This document shows, piece by piece, positions 34,230 to 42,670 of a DNA stretch of 45,182 nucleotides. This DNA comes from Planctomycetota bacterium. GTDB lineage: Bacteria; Planctomycetota; Planctomycetia; Pirellulales; Pirellulaceae. The DNA is taken from the NCBI GenBank assembly GCA_014584305.1, contig JACTND010000111.1, forward strand, positions 1 to 45,182. The letters are read 5' to 3'. The translations under genes were made by a program, and so were the position numbers. The notes under the pieces were generated by a model that did not search any database, had not been told where the DNA came from, and saw nothing but the letters and a program-made list of their open reading frames with translations. How positions within the stretch are numbered: position 1 is the first letter of the stretch; each line of letters begins with the position of its first letter.

Positions 34230-35608
34230 TGCCGTGCCGTGTAGCCATCGTCGATACGGGTGTTGCCAATGTGCGGTCGCTGTTGACGGCCTTTGACAAC
34301 CTCGGATTTGAAGGATTCGTGACGAACGATCCAGACACCATTCGTCGAGGAGATTACGTTGTTCTGCCTGGCGTGGGGAGTTTTGGCGCGGCCATGGCGC
34401 GGATCGACGCCTTTCAGTTGCGCGAAGCGATTTGCGGCCGCATTTACGACAACTTGCCCACGCTGGCCATCTGTTTGGGCATGCAACTGCTGGGCTGTGC
34501 CAGCGAGGAAAATCCCGGTGTTGCGGGATTAGGCGTTCTGCCGCTGACGGCGACGCGCTTCAGCGACCGGGTCTCCGTGCCCCAACTGGGTTGGAACTCC
34601 GTGTGCCCACAGGCTGCGGGTCCGATCCCGTTCGGCTGCGCCTATTTTGCCAACTCGTATCGATTCGCGTCCGCACCGACGGGATGGCGCGCGGCGACGA
34701 CTGACTATGGGACCAGTTTCGTCAGTGCCCTCTGGCGCGGCGACGTTCTGGCATGTCAATTCCATCCGGAGTTGTCAGGGGACTGGGGAGAGTCTGTTTT
34801 GGAGAATTGGCTGCGCGGCGAGTCGAGCGAGAAGCCCTCGCGGGATTTGCCGAGGGAACTGCTGCGACGGGTTATTCCGTGTTTGGACGTGTCGCATGGT
34901 CGTGTAGTGAAGGGAGTTCGATTCGCCGATTTGCGCGATGCGGGTGATCCCGCCGAATTGGCGCGGCGCTATCAGCAACAGGGGGCCGACGAACTCGTCT
35001 TGTTGGATGTCTCTGCCACTCGCGAAGATCGGGGGACGATGACCGAGACGGTGGCGCGCGTCCGCGCCGAGTTGTCCATACCGTTGACCGTCGGGGGAGG
35101 CGTGCGGTCGGTGGACGATGCGGCGCGTTTGTTGCGGCACGGCGCGGACAAAGTCAGTATCAACTCCGCAGCCGTCGCACGCCCGGAACTCGTATCGGAG
35201 ATCGCCGATCAATTCGGTGCTCAATGCACGGTCGTGGCCATCGACGCCAAGCGCCGGGACGACGGGTGGCACGTGATGACTCGCGGCGGAACGCAAGCCG
35301 AATCGCGCAACGTCTTGGAGTGGGTTGAACAGGTCGAATGGCTGGGGGCTGGAGAAATCCTGCTGACCAGCCACGATCGGGATGGGACAGGATTAGGCTA
35401 TGATGAAGCGCTACTGCAAGCCGTGTCACAGCGGTGCCGCTTGCCAGTAATCGCATCGGGCGGGGCCCGCCGGGCCGACGATTTGGCTGCAGCCCTGCGG
35501 GCTGGCGCGCATGCGGTTTTGGCAGCATCGATTTTTCACGACAATGCGTTGACGATTAACGAAGTCAAATCGCAACTAGCCGCAATGGGAATACGTGTCC
35601 GCTTATGA
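34229..35608 (+). CDS. hisHF: HisH-HisF fusion: imidazole glycerol phosphate synthase
   Basis: Residues 1-198 are the glutamine amidotransferase HisH, with the nucleophile in LAICLGMQLL (Cys82) and the His-Glu pair in CQFHPELSG (His179, Glu181). After a short linker, residues 210-459 are the cyclase HisF, with RRVIPCLDV (Asp220), VVAIDAKR (Asp339) and the SHDRDGTGLGYD and IASGGARRADD phosphate-site motifs. The fused enzyme makes ammonia from glutamine and passes it to the cyclase to give IGP and AICAR. Most bacteria encode these as two proteins with hisA between them; the fused form is the design of fungal His7 and plant HisHF. It overlaps the next gene by ATGA. Confidence 0.95.
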   Translation: MPCRVAIVDTGVANVRSLLTAFDNLGFEGFVTNDPDTIRRGDYVVLPGVGSFGAAMARIDAFQLREAICGRIYDNLPTLAICLGMQLLGCASEENPGVAGLGVLPLTATRFSDRVSVPQLGWNSVCPQAAGPIPFGCAYFANSYRFASAPTGWRAATTDYGTSFVSALWRGDVLACQFHPELSGDWGESVLENWLRGESSEKPSRDLPRELLRRVIPCLDVSHGRVVKGVRFADLRDAGDPAELARRYQQQGADELVLLDVSATREDRGTMTETVARVRAELSIPLTVGGGVRSVDDAARLLRHGADKVSINSAAVARPELVSEIADQFGAQCTVVAIDAKRRDDGWHVMTRGGTQAESRNVLEWVEQVEWLGAGEILLTSHDRDGTGLGYDEALLQAVSQRCRLPVIASGGARRADDLAAALRAGAHAVLAASIFHDNALTINEVKSQLAAMGIRVRL

Positions 35609-36744
35609 TTGCCATCAAGCTCGCACTGGAACAAACGGCTGAAACAGCATCGCTATTCAGGAACTGGTCGGAATGCATTCGAGAAGCCGGCCTGTTCGGA
35701 AGAGTCCTTGTTTCTGAGTGGCCGACGAATTGCTTGGGCGACCTGTTAGCAGCGCTGACCAACGTCGCCGGTTCCATGGACGTGGCTGTTGCGGCAGCGG
35801 AGCTCGATGCGAATCAGGGAGCCGAAGTCTTGAACGCCGGTGCACAATGGCTGATCGTGCCGGGGAGCGACCTATCGATGTGGGAGACGACTGTTCCCAG
35901 CAATCGGTTGTTGGTTCAAGGTGCGCTTCGCGGCCCAGGGAGCCCTGATTCGGTGGCGGCTCCGGAACGCTTTTGGTGGTGGGTCAATGATGACGCGCCG
36001 ATTGGCGATTGCTGGAGGAGGCTTGCTGAGGCGACCACCGTCTTTTGTCGGCCCGCTGTATTCATGCATCTGGCGCGCGAGAATTCGGGTCGAAGGATTG
36101 CCGTTTTCGGAGACCACACGTTGCGCGCCGCGCCTGAGTCGGTGGCCATCTGGTACCATGCGGCCCTTCGGTCCGATCGGCCGGACCATCTAATTCCGAC
36201 ACTCGTCACCGATGAATCGGGAATTGCGTTGGGGCTGGCTTATTCTAATGAGCAGAGTCTCATCCAGGCAGTGTCTCAACGGGCGGGAGTCTATTGGTCG
36301 CGATCGCGACAAGCGTTGTGGATCAAAGGCGAATCGAGCGGAGCACATCAACTATTGCGCCGCATCGACGTCGATTGCGACTCCGATTGTTTGCGGTTTG
36401 TTGTCCAGCAACAGGGGGCTGGTTTCTGCCATCGCGGAACGTATTCGTGTTTTGGGGACGAGCGCAACTTGGCGACGGTGTTTCGCCGCATTCGGGACAG
36501 CATTGGGGGAAGCGACGTCCATTCGTACAGTCGCCGAATCGCCACCAACTCGGAGTTATTGGCCGAGAAGCTGGTCGAGGAAGCGCGCGAATTGGCGGCT
36601 GCCAACGAGGAGGCCGATGTCACCTGGGAAGTGGCCGACGTGTTGTACTTTGCGTTCGTTGCCGCGGCCCGCGCCGGTGTCGATCTGGCAGCGATCACGT
36701 CCGAATTGGCGCGGCGCATGCAGCGCGTGGTACGTCGCGATTGA
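35605..36744 (+). CDS. hisIE: HisI-HisE bifunctional enzyme with an extra N-terminal domain
   Basis: This 379-residue protein has three parts. Residues 191-284 are phosphoribosyl-AMP cyclohydrolase: LGLAYSNEQSL, VYWSRSRQALWIKGESSG, the metal site DVDCDSD (255-261) and the zinc cysteines Cys258, Cys275 and Cys282. Residues 286-377 are phosphoribosyl-ATP pyrophosphatase: SYSRRIATNSELLAEKLVEEA and WEVADVLYFAF. Residues 1-190 are an alpha/beta region of unknown role, absent from ordinary bacterial HisIE (about 200-220 residues). Part of it, around 76-108 (VLNAGAQWLIVP, TTVPSNRLLVQG), resembles the N-terminal domain of yeast His4 as I remember it. The ATG overlaps the hisHF stop. Enzyme calls are firm; the N-domain function is not known. 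Confidence 0.92.
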   Translation: MIAIKLALEQTAETASLFRNWSECIREAGLFGRVLVSEWPTNCLGDLLAALTNVAGSMDVAVAAAELDANQGAEVLNAGAQWLIVPGSDLSMWETTVPSNRLLVQGALRGPGSPDSVAAPERFWWWVNDDAPIGDCWRRLAEATTVFCRPAVFMHLARENSGRRIAVFGDHTLRAAPESVAIWYHAALRSDRPDHLIPTLVTDESGIALGLAYSNEQSLIQAVSQRAGVYWSRSRQALWIKGESSGAHQLLRRIDVDCDSDCLRFVVQQQGAGFCHRGTYSCFGDERNLATVFRRIRDSIGGSDVHSYSRRIATNSELLAEKLVEEARELAAANEEADVTWEVADVLYFAFVAAARAGVDLAAITSELARRMQRVVRRD

Positions 36745-36755
36745 ATGAGCCACCG

Positions 36756-38048
36756 ATGACTACACCCATTCTAAAAACTGTCCGACCGGAGGAAATGTCG
36801 AAAGCGACAACATCGGTATTGAGTTCGGAAACCTTGGCGACTGCCAGCGCCATCATTGACGATGTACGGCAAACAGGATGGGAAGGTGTGCGCCGCCGAG
36901 CGATCGAATTGGGGGATTGCAACGACACGGACCCGTTAGTGCTTAGTCGCCCGGATTTGCACCAGGCTTGGATGCGGATTTCCGAGCAACAACGAAAAGT
37001 ACTGCAAGCGGTTCATGCGCGCATCCGACGATTTGCGGAAGCTCAATTGCACGTTATCGGCGATTTGGAAATAGAAGTTCCCGGAGGACACGCGGGGCAT
37101 CGCTTCGTACCGATCGAGCGCGTGGGGTGCTATATTCCCGGCGGCCGGTTCCCCCTCCCTTCCACGGCATTGATGACGATCACCACGGCGCGGGTGGCGG
37201 GATGTTCACAGGTGGTCGCCGCTAGCCCGAAACCGGGGGAAGCTGTTCAAGCGGCCGCGTACCTCGCCGGTGCGGATGGATTGTTGTGTGTCGGCGGTGC
37301 CACAGCGATTGCCGTGCTGGCTTATGGCAGCCATCGCGGGAACGAATCGACGGCCGTCTTTGACGAACGTTGCGACTTGATCGTCGGACCGGGAAACCGC
37401 TGGGTTACAGCTGCCAAGAAACTCGTGTTCGGTGATGTTGGGATTGACATGCTGGCCGGGCCGAGCGAGTTGGTTGTTTTGACCGATGACAGCGCGGACC
37501 CAGCATTGATCGCGGCCGATTTATTGGCGCAAGCCGAACACGACAGCGACGCGCGGCCAATTCTGATAACCACATCGGCAGCCGTGATCGCGGGGACTAA
37601 TGAAGCCTTGCGGGAACAACTCCGCGATCTGCCTACCGCGGGTACAGCGACCGAGTCACTGGCGGCAAGTTTTGCCGTGTTGTGCGAGACTTGGGAGGAA
37701 GCCTGCGCCTGCGCCGAGCAGTTGGCGCCGGAACATCTCGAATTGCATTGTGCTGGTGCTCATGCGCTGCGCAATCGATGGGGCAGCGCGGGATGTATCT
37801 TCCTCGGCGACCAAGCGGCCGAAGTATTCGGTGATTACGGCATTGGACCGAATCACACGTTGCCGACAGGTGGAACAGCCCGCTTCAGCAGTGGTCTGAG
37901 TGTGTTGACGTTTCGGCGAATGACCACTTGGTTGGCAATGCATGCATCGCCCCCGGTTGATTTGATTCAGGACACCATTGCGTTGGCGCGGTGGGAAGGC
38001 CTCGACGCGCACGCGCGCGCGGCGGAAAGGCGATTACGGCAAGGGTAA
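36756..38048 (+). CDS. hisD: Histidinol dehydrogenase HisD
   Basis: HisD oxidises histidinol twice with NAD to give histidine, the final steps of the pathway. From the ATG at 36756 it has 430 residues, a normal length. Visible signatures are VGCYIPGGRFPLPSTALM (nucleotide region), IVGPGNRWVTAAKKLVFG, IDMLAGPSELVVLTDD, LLAQAEHDSDARPILIT and YGIGPNHTLPTGG with the catalytic and zinc histidines. A frame open upstream to 36294 overlaps hisIE and is not credible. It starts 11 bases after hisIE without an evident Shine-Dalgarno sequence. In fungal His4 the equivalent domain is fused directly behind HisE. It ends the operon and converges with the haloperoxidase gene. Confidence 0.95.
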   Translation: MTTPILKTVRPEEMSKATTSVLSSETLATASAIIDDVRQTGWEGVRRRAIELGDCNDTDPLVLSRPDLHQAWMRISEQQRKVLQAVHARIRRFAEAQLHVIGDLEIEVPGGHAGHRFVPIERVGCYIPGGRFPLPSTALMTITTARVAGCSQVVAASPKPGEAVQAAAYLAGADGLLCVGGATAIAVLAYGSHRGNESTAVFDERCDLIVGPGNRWVTAAKKLVFGDVGIDMLAGPSELVVLTDDSADPALIAADLLAQAEHDSDARPILITTSAAVIAGTNEALREQLRDLPTAGTATESLAASFAVLCETWEEACACAEQLAPEHLELHCAGAHALRNRWGSAGCIFLGDQAAEVFGDYGIGPNHTLPTGGTARFSSGLSVLTFRRMTTWLAMHASPPVDLIQDTIALARWEGLDAHARAAERRLRQG

Positions 38049-38097
38049 CTGTTCCTGCGGCCCGCGGTATTCCTTGATTTTGGGCAATCAACCGTCG

Positions 38098-39621
38098 TCA
38101 ATCGCGGACGGTAGCTGTACCGTCGAAACACGCTTGATACTTCGGCCAGCTCCAGGTAGCCAATTCACGGCCGACGGCCAGCCCCACATCGTTGTCGATG
38201 GGAATATGATATCCGCCCAAGGCGCGAGAAAAGGCCGCCATTTCCGCGGTGGCACTCCAAGTTGGCAATTCCAGTTTCACGAAATCGCCCGGTTCAACCT
38301 CCGTCAATTCGCAATGCCTTCGCCATTCGAAGAACCCGTATTCATCGGTACCCGTGAACAACTCCAAAATCTTAGAACAGGCCCCACTGACCGTCGCATG
38401 GCCACTGGTATATCCAGGGAATGGCGGAGTGATAAAGACGTACGGTGAATAGGGGTGCCATTCTTCGGCCGGCATCTCGATCACGCCCCCTTCTGGACCG
38501 GCCCAACCTTTGATTATTTGCCCGCGGTAGTAATGCCGAACCAACGTCCACGGACGCGACGAGTCGTAATAACGTTTTGTTTCCCAACAGGATATAAATG
38601 CATCATTCGCCACGTTCGCTACGGCGAAGTAGAGTTTCACATCCTGATCGAGATTGTACTTGTCTCGGCGGGAAACGTCCTGTGCGAACCGCAGCCAATG
38701 GCCGCTTTGTCCGGTTGAGCGCGGTCCATCGCGCATAAACTCGACGATTGCTTTTTGCTCGTTTGTCAATTTTTGATTGTACTGCAACACAAGGTCCGTT
38801 TGCTCGCGCAGAAGAGCGTTATCGGTCGTTGTTTTCGGCGGCGGCCCCGGACGAAACTGTGCGCTGGAATCCAATGCAAACGTCTTGACGCGGTACCAAT
38901 GCGGCGTAAGGAATCCGGGTGTGAACTTCGTTCCGTCCGGGTGCGTGAACGTGATCGGTTGCCAACAATCCGGATCGATGATTTTATCCGGAGGGTTCAT
39001 CGGCCGGTAAAACGTATAATCGGAATAGGGTTGACCGTCACCGCCCGGTTCGTCCCCCAGCTGATTGGCCCCATCGTGTTTGCGGTATTCGATCACCGCC
39101 AATGCGGCCAGATAGCCGACACCCTCGGGCGTGCGCGGATCCGTCGATACGAAATCGGGATCATAACCAAGCGCGCGCATTTGCTCGGTCACGAATTCTC
39201 TCGACTCCGGATACGCAAATAGGAGGGCGTGGTATGACGCATAGCTGATGGCCTTCTCCTTGTTTTCCAACGTGTATTCCGTTGCGGGACGTCGCAATTG
39301 GTCTCCCAATCGCGTGCCGACTGCGCGATCATCGTACGCCGCCCAGGCATCATACATGGCGGTCGCCCAAATCGCCAACGTTCGAGCTAACACCGTGGGC
39401 CGCGCACCATACAAATCGACATTCCGGGCTGTGGCCTCTTGGGCAATATCGAGCCACCGATATGCCAGCGACTGACCGGAGGAAGTTTCGGAGCCCAAGA
39501 ATTTGTGCTGCCGTTCATTAATCGTTTGGGGATCTTGTTGTAATGTGTCATCCTGTGCGCTTGCAGCACCGGAGAGAACTGACATCACTACGCCAAAAAG
39601 CAGACCAATTCTACTGGACAT
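38098..39621 (-). CDS. Exported vanadium-dependent haloperoxidase-like protein
   Basis: From the ATG at 39621 (GAGGTGA upstream) the product has 507 residues and begins with a signal peptide (IGLLFGVVMSVLSGAASAQ). The vanadate/phosphate site of the PAP2/haloperoxidase fold is seen in three blocks: CWETKRYYDSSRPWTLVRH (Lys and Arg), PFPGYTSGHATVSGA (Ser-Gly-His) and ALGGYHIPIDNDVGLAVGR (His and Arg). Such enzymes oxidise halides with hydrogen peroxide, or act as acid phosphatases; sequence alone does not decide which. It is convergent with hisD across 49 bases and stands alone. Confidence 0.85.
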   Translation of the reverse strand: MSSRIGLLFGVVMSVLSGAASAQDDTLQQDPQTINERQHKFLGSETSSGQSLAYRWLDIAQEATARNVDLYGARPTVLARTLAIWATAMYDAWAAYDDRAVGTRLGDQLRRPATEYTLENKEKAISYASYHALLFAYPESREFVTEQMRALGYDPDFVSTDPRTPEGVGYLAALAVIEYRKHDGANQLGDEPGGDGQPYSDYTFYRPMNPPDKIIDPDCWQPITFTHPDGTKFTPGFLTPHWYRVKTFALDSSAQFRPGPPPKTTTDNALLREQTDLVLQYNQKLTNEQKAIVEFMRDGPRSTGQSGHWLRFAQDVSRRDKYNLDQDVKLYFAVANVANDAFISCWETKRYYDSSRPWTLVRHYYRGQIIKGWAGPEGGVIEMPAEEWHPYSPYVFITPPFPGYTSGHATVSGACSKILELFTGTDEYGFFEWRRHCELTEVEPGDFVKLELPTWSATAEMAAFSRALGGYHIPIDNDVGLAVGRELATWSWPKYQACFDGTATVRD

Positions 39622-39921
39622 CCGCGTCACCTCATTATCAATTGCCAAGAGTTTGTCGGCAAACTCAACCACCCCGCCGTGGTAGATTGAGTGACCTAGA
39701 TTACCTAAAATTGTGGACATCGTATGAGGGTGTGTCAACCGCAACCAGATGGAAAGGAAGCTCTATTCGGCGCACCAATTGAGCAGCTTGAAAAGCTCAG
39801 CGACGGAACTCTGGGCATCCTTATCCCGTACTCCACGTGCAATGCAAATCGCGCCCCTTGTGATCTAACCGACCGAAAGATATTCAAGGGCGGTCATTTT
39901 TAGCACGGCGTTTTTTCCAAA

Positions 39922-41940
39922 CTATTGCGCGAATGAGCCGATGGCAGTGGCTGCCAATGGTGGAACCGGACAATCGAGCGATTCGGCGATGGCCCGATAC
40001 AACTCGGCCTCTTCGACAGTAATCCGCTCGTCGTGGATGATGGCCCGCAAGAGGGCCTCGAGTAGCTGCTTCTTGACCTGAGGAGCGGCCAAATTGAGCT
40101 TGTCCAACACGGCGCTGAATTCGGTGAAACTGGAATTCACTCCCGTGTAGCGGCTGCTTCCGAGTCCTTCGGGATACGATTGCGCGGCCGCCTGAAATGC
40201 CGCGGCCGCATCATTTGCGTTTTCGTGACCAAATCGGCAAACGACCGAAACGGCAAGTTCCATCTCACGCTCTAAACCCACAGCGCTTTCGTAGCGCACT
40301 TTTTGCCGTTTGCGCAAGCCCAAATGACGTTCCAGGTGAACCATCAAATGATGCATCAAGAAGAACTCGAACAGACTGAGTTGCTGGTCCGCGTCGATCA
40401 AGCGGACCACGACTTTTTGAAACTCCAGATACTGCGGTGCCGATAGAGCCGTCAAGGTGCCCTGCACAATCTCGAACAGCGGCAACCGCATTCGGCTGTC
40501 GAGCGACTCCAGCAGCTTGGCGACGCGCAAGGTTTCACGACGGGAGGCTTCGCCGGCCAACCCGTTGATGATTTCGACTTGCACTCGGCGCACTTCTAAT
40601 GACGGGCACAACAAAGAGGCGAAAACCAGACAGCGGGCCGAGAAAGGATCGCGCATGGCTTCCAACAGCGCGGGAGAGGCATTGCCGATCAAGGCCTGCG
40701 AATAGACGACATCGTCATCGGACGGCGCGCCGATGGCCGCAATCAAAATGGCGGGATCGATGGGGAAGGATTTGCCCAACGGACCCATTTCGCGCCCCAT
40801 CATACCGAATTTGCCGCGGAGGTCGGTCGGCGTTTTCGCTGGCGCCGATTCGCGCGGTCCGACCACCGTTGCCTTCGACCGCGTGCGGCCGTATTCCTGA
40901 AAATCACCGCTGAAGCGCGGATCGATGCGTTGAATGCGCGGTATCAGCGGCGGATGCGTAGCGAAGAGATTGGCGTGCAACTCTCCCATCATGTTGGCAA
41001 AAAACATGTGGCTGATCGTCTCGGCGTTGGGCGCATCGACCTGCGACGTGTGCGCGTCCAAGCCGATGACCTTCAAGGCCCCGGCAATCCCCTCCGGATT
41101 ACGCGTGAACTGGACGGCCGATGCATCCGCCAAATACTCGCGCTGTCGCGACACCGACGCCTTGATGATCCGGGCAAAGAGCAATCCGATGGCGCCGATC
41201 GCGTAGAGCCCCAAGCCAAACACAATCAGCCCCAACGCCGCTTGGCCTCCTTTGTTACGGCTGGAACCCCGCGAGGCATGGGCCGCCATCCGAAACAGCA
41301 TTAACCCCAACAGCGCCAAGGCCTGAATGCCATGCAGCAATCCGATCATCCGCAAGCTCATGCGCATGTCGCCATTGAGAATATGGCTGAACTCGTGCGC
41401 GATCACGCCTTGCAATTCATCGCGGTTGAGTTTCTCGATCGTCCCGCGATTCACGCCGATCACCGCGTCGTCGATCGTATGCCCCGCCGCAAAGGCGTTG
41501 ATCCCAGTCTCATTATCGAGCACGTACACTGGCGGTACGGCGACGCCCGACGCCAACGCCATTTCTTCTACGACATTGAGTACGCGGCGTTCCGCCAGAT
41601 CGGCGCTGCCGGGAACCAACCGCCGACCGCCCAACATTTCAGCCACGCCGGACCCGCCGGTTCTCAATTCGGCGACTTTAAAGGCCGATCCCGCCGAGAC
41701 AATCAGCAAAATGACAACGAACACGCCTCCTAGCAACAAAAGGTTCTCCGGCGACGCCAACATCGTCCAATGGAACGCATGTTCGCCGCGAAACACCGCG
41801 TTCTGCGAATTGGTGAGGGCCAAAATCAACAGCACCAGGCCGTACACGGCGAAACACATCGCCAGGACGGCCAAAATCAACAGGATGACCAATTTGCGCG
41901 TATTGCGCCGCGCAAGATCCTGACTGGCGAAAAAATCCAC
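39922..41940 (-). CDS. M48 (HtpX-like) membrane metallopeptidase with a C-terminal TerB-like region
   Basis: The 672-residue protein has two N-terminal membrane helices (about 17-41 and 66-84), then the zinc site IAHEFSHILNGD (182-186) with the third ligand in REYLADASAVQFTR. Two further hydrophobic segments (about 200-260) separate them, as in HtpX. The last 220 residues are soluble and helical, ending with LLRAIIHDERITVEEAELYRAIAESLDCPVPP, which resembles a TerB-like fold; this part is not in HtpX. HtpX peptidases degrade misfolded membrane proteins in the inner membrane. It starts 42 bases after lemA, and the M48-LemA pairing is common. Confidence 0.88.
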   Translation of the reverse strand: MDFFASQDLARRNTRKLVILLILAVLAMCFAVYGLVLLILALTNSQNAVFRGEHAFHWTMLASPENLLLLGGVFVVILLIVSAGSAFKVAELRTGGSGVAEMLGGRRLVPGSADLAERRVLNVVEEMALASGVAVPPVYVLDNETGINAFAAGHTIDDAVIGVNRGTIEKLNRDELQGVIAHEFSHILNGDMRMSLRMIGLLHGIQALALLGLMLFRMAAHASRGSSRNKGGQAALGLIVFGLGLYAIGAIGLLFARIIKASVSRQREYLADASAVQFTRNPEGIAGALKVIGLDAHTSQVDAPNAETISHMFFANMMGELHANLFATHPPLIPRIQRIDPRFSGDFQEYGRTRSKATVVGPRESAPAKTPTDLRGKFGMMGREMGPLGKSFPIDPAILIAAIGAPSDDDVVYSQALIGNASPALLEAMRDPFSARCLVFASLLCPSLEVRRVQVEIINGLAGEASRRETLRVAKLLESLDSRMRLPLFEIVQGTLTALSAPQYLEFQKVVVRLIDADQQLSLFEFFLMHHLMVHLERHLGLRKRQKVRYESAVGLEREMELAVSVVCRFGHENANDAAAAFQAAAQSYPEGLGSSRYTGVNSSFTEFSAVLDKLNLAAPQVKKQLLEALLRAIIHDERITVEEAELYRAIAESLDCPVPPLAATAIGSFAQ

Positions 41941-41982
41941 GCTGGATTACCTCGACCGAGAAGCGGATTCGATGTCAACACG

Positions 41983-42576
41983 CTAGAACTGGACCTTGGG
42001 GGCGTCGCGCTCCTTCGGGTTTTCCAATTCCAACAACTGGGCCGGAGCAAACGCAAACATGTTGGCGACGACCACGGCCGGAAACTGCTCACGGGCAGTG
42101 TTATAACCAGTTACCGCATCGTTGAAACCTTGGCGTGCGAAGGACACCTTGTTTTCGGTCGCCGTCAGCTCTTCTTGCAAGGCCATCATGTTTTGGTTGG
42201 CTTTCAGGTCCGGGTACGATTCCGCGATCATTAACAATCGGCCCAAGGCACCGTTCAAATTCGCTTCGGCCGAAGCCAAATTCTTCATCGTACTGGGGTC
42301 GCCCGGATTGGCTGCCGCCGACTGACCCGCTGAAAATGCCTTGTTCCGCGCCTCGATGACGTTTTGCAACGTCTCTTGTTCATGTTTCATGTATCCCTTG
42401 GCAACTTCTACCAAATTCGGGATCAAGTCGTAACGGCGTTTGAGTTGCACGTCGATCTGGGCAAAGGCGTTTTTATAGCGATTGCGCAACGTGACGAGGC
42501 CGTTATACACACTGATGGCGTACAAAACCAAAAGTACCAGTAATCCCAAAAACACTAAACCTACAATCCAACCCAT
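41983..42576 (-). CDS. lemA: LemA family protein
   Basis: From the ATG at 42576 (GGAGGA upstream) the 197-residue product has an N-terminal membrane helix (VGLVFLGLLVLLVLYAISVY) and then the LemA signature NRYKNAFAQIDVQLKRRYDLIPNLVE, with VIEARNKA and a helical remainder. LemA proteins are single-pass membrane proteins with an extended helical domain and no proven enzyme activity. It is translated just before the M48 peptidase gene, with which it is likely to form an operon. Confidence 0.93.
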   Translation of the reverse strand: MGWIVGLVFLGLLVLLVLYAISVYNGLVTLRNRYKNAFAQIDVQLKRRYDLIPNLVEVAKGYMKHEQETLQNVIEARNKAFSAGQSAAANPGDPSTMKNLASAEANLNGALGRLLMIAESYPDLKANQNMMALQEELTATENKVSFARQGFNDAVTGYNTAREQFPAVVVANMFAFAPAQLLELENPKERDAPKVQF

Positions 42577-42670
42577 CGTTAATCCTCCACGTTTGCTTAA
42601 CCCATAATCCCTTCGCCGCCGCACCGCCCACGTGAACCGACCAACCCATCACCCCGGTTCCTGGCCAATG

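Noticed and set aside
36294..36755. N-terminal extension of HisD
   Set aside because: It overlaps hisIE in another frame and shows no HisD motif; the ATG at 36756 fits the normal length.
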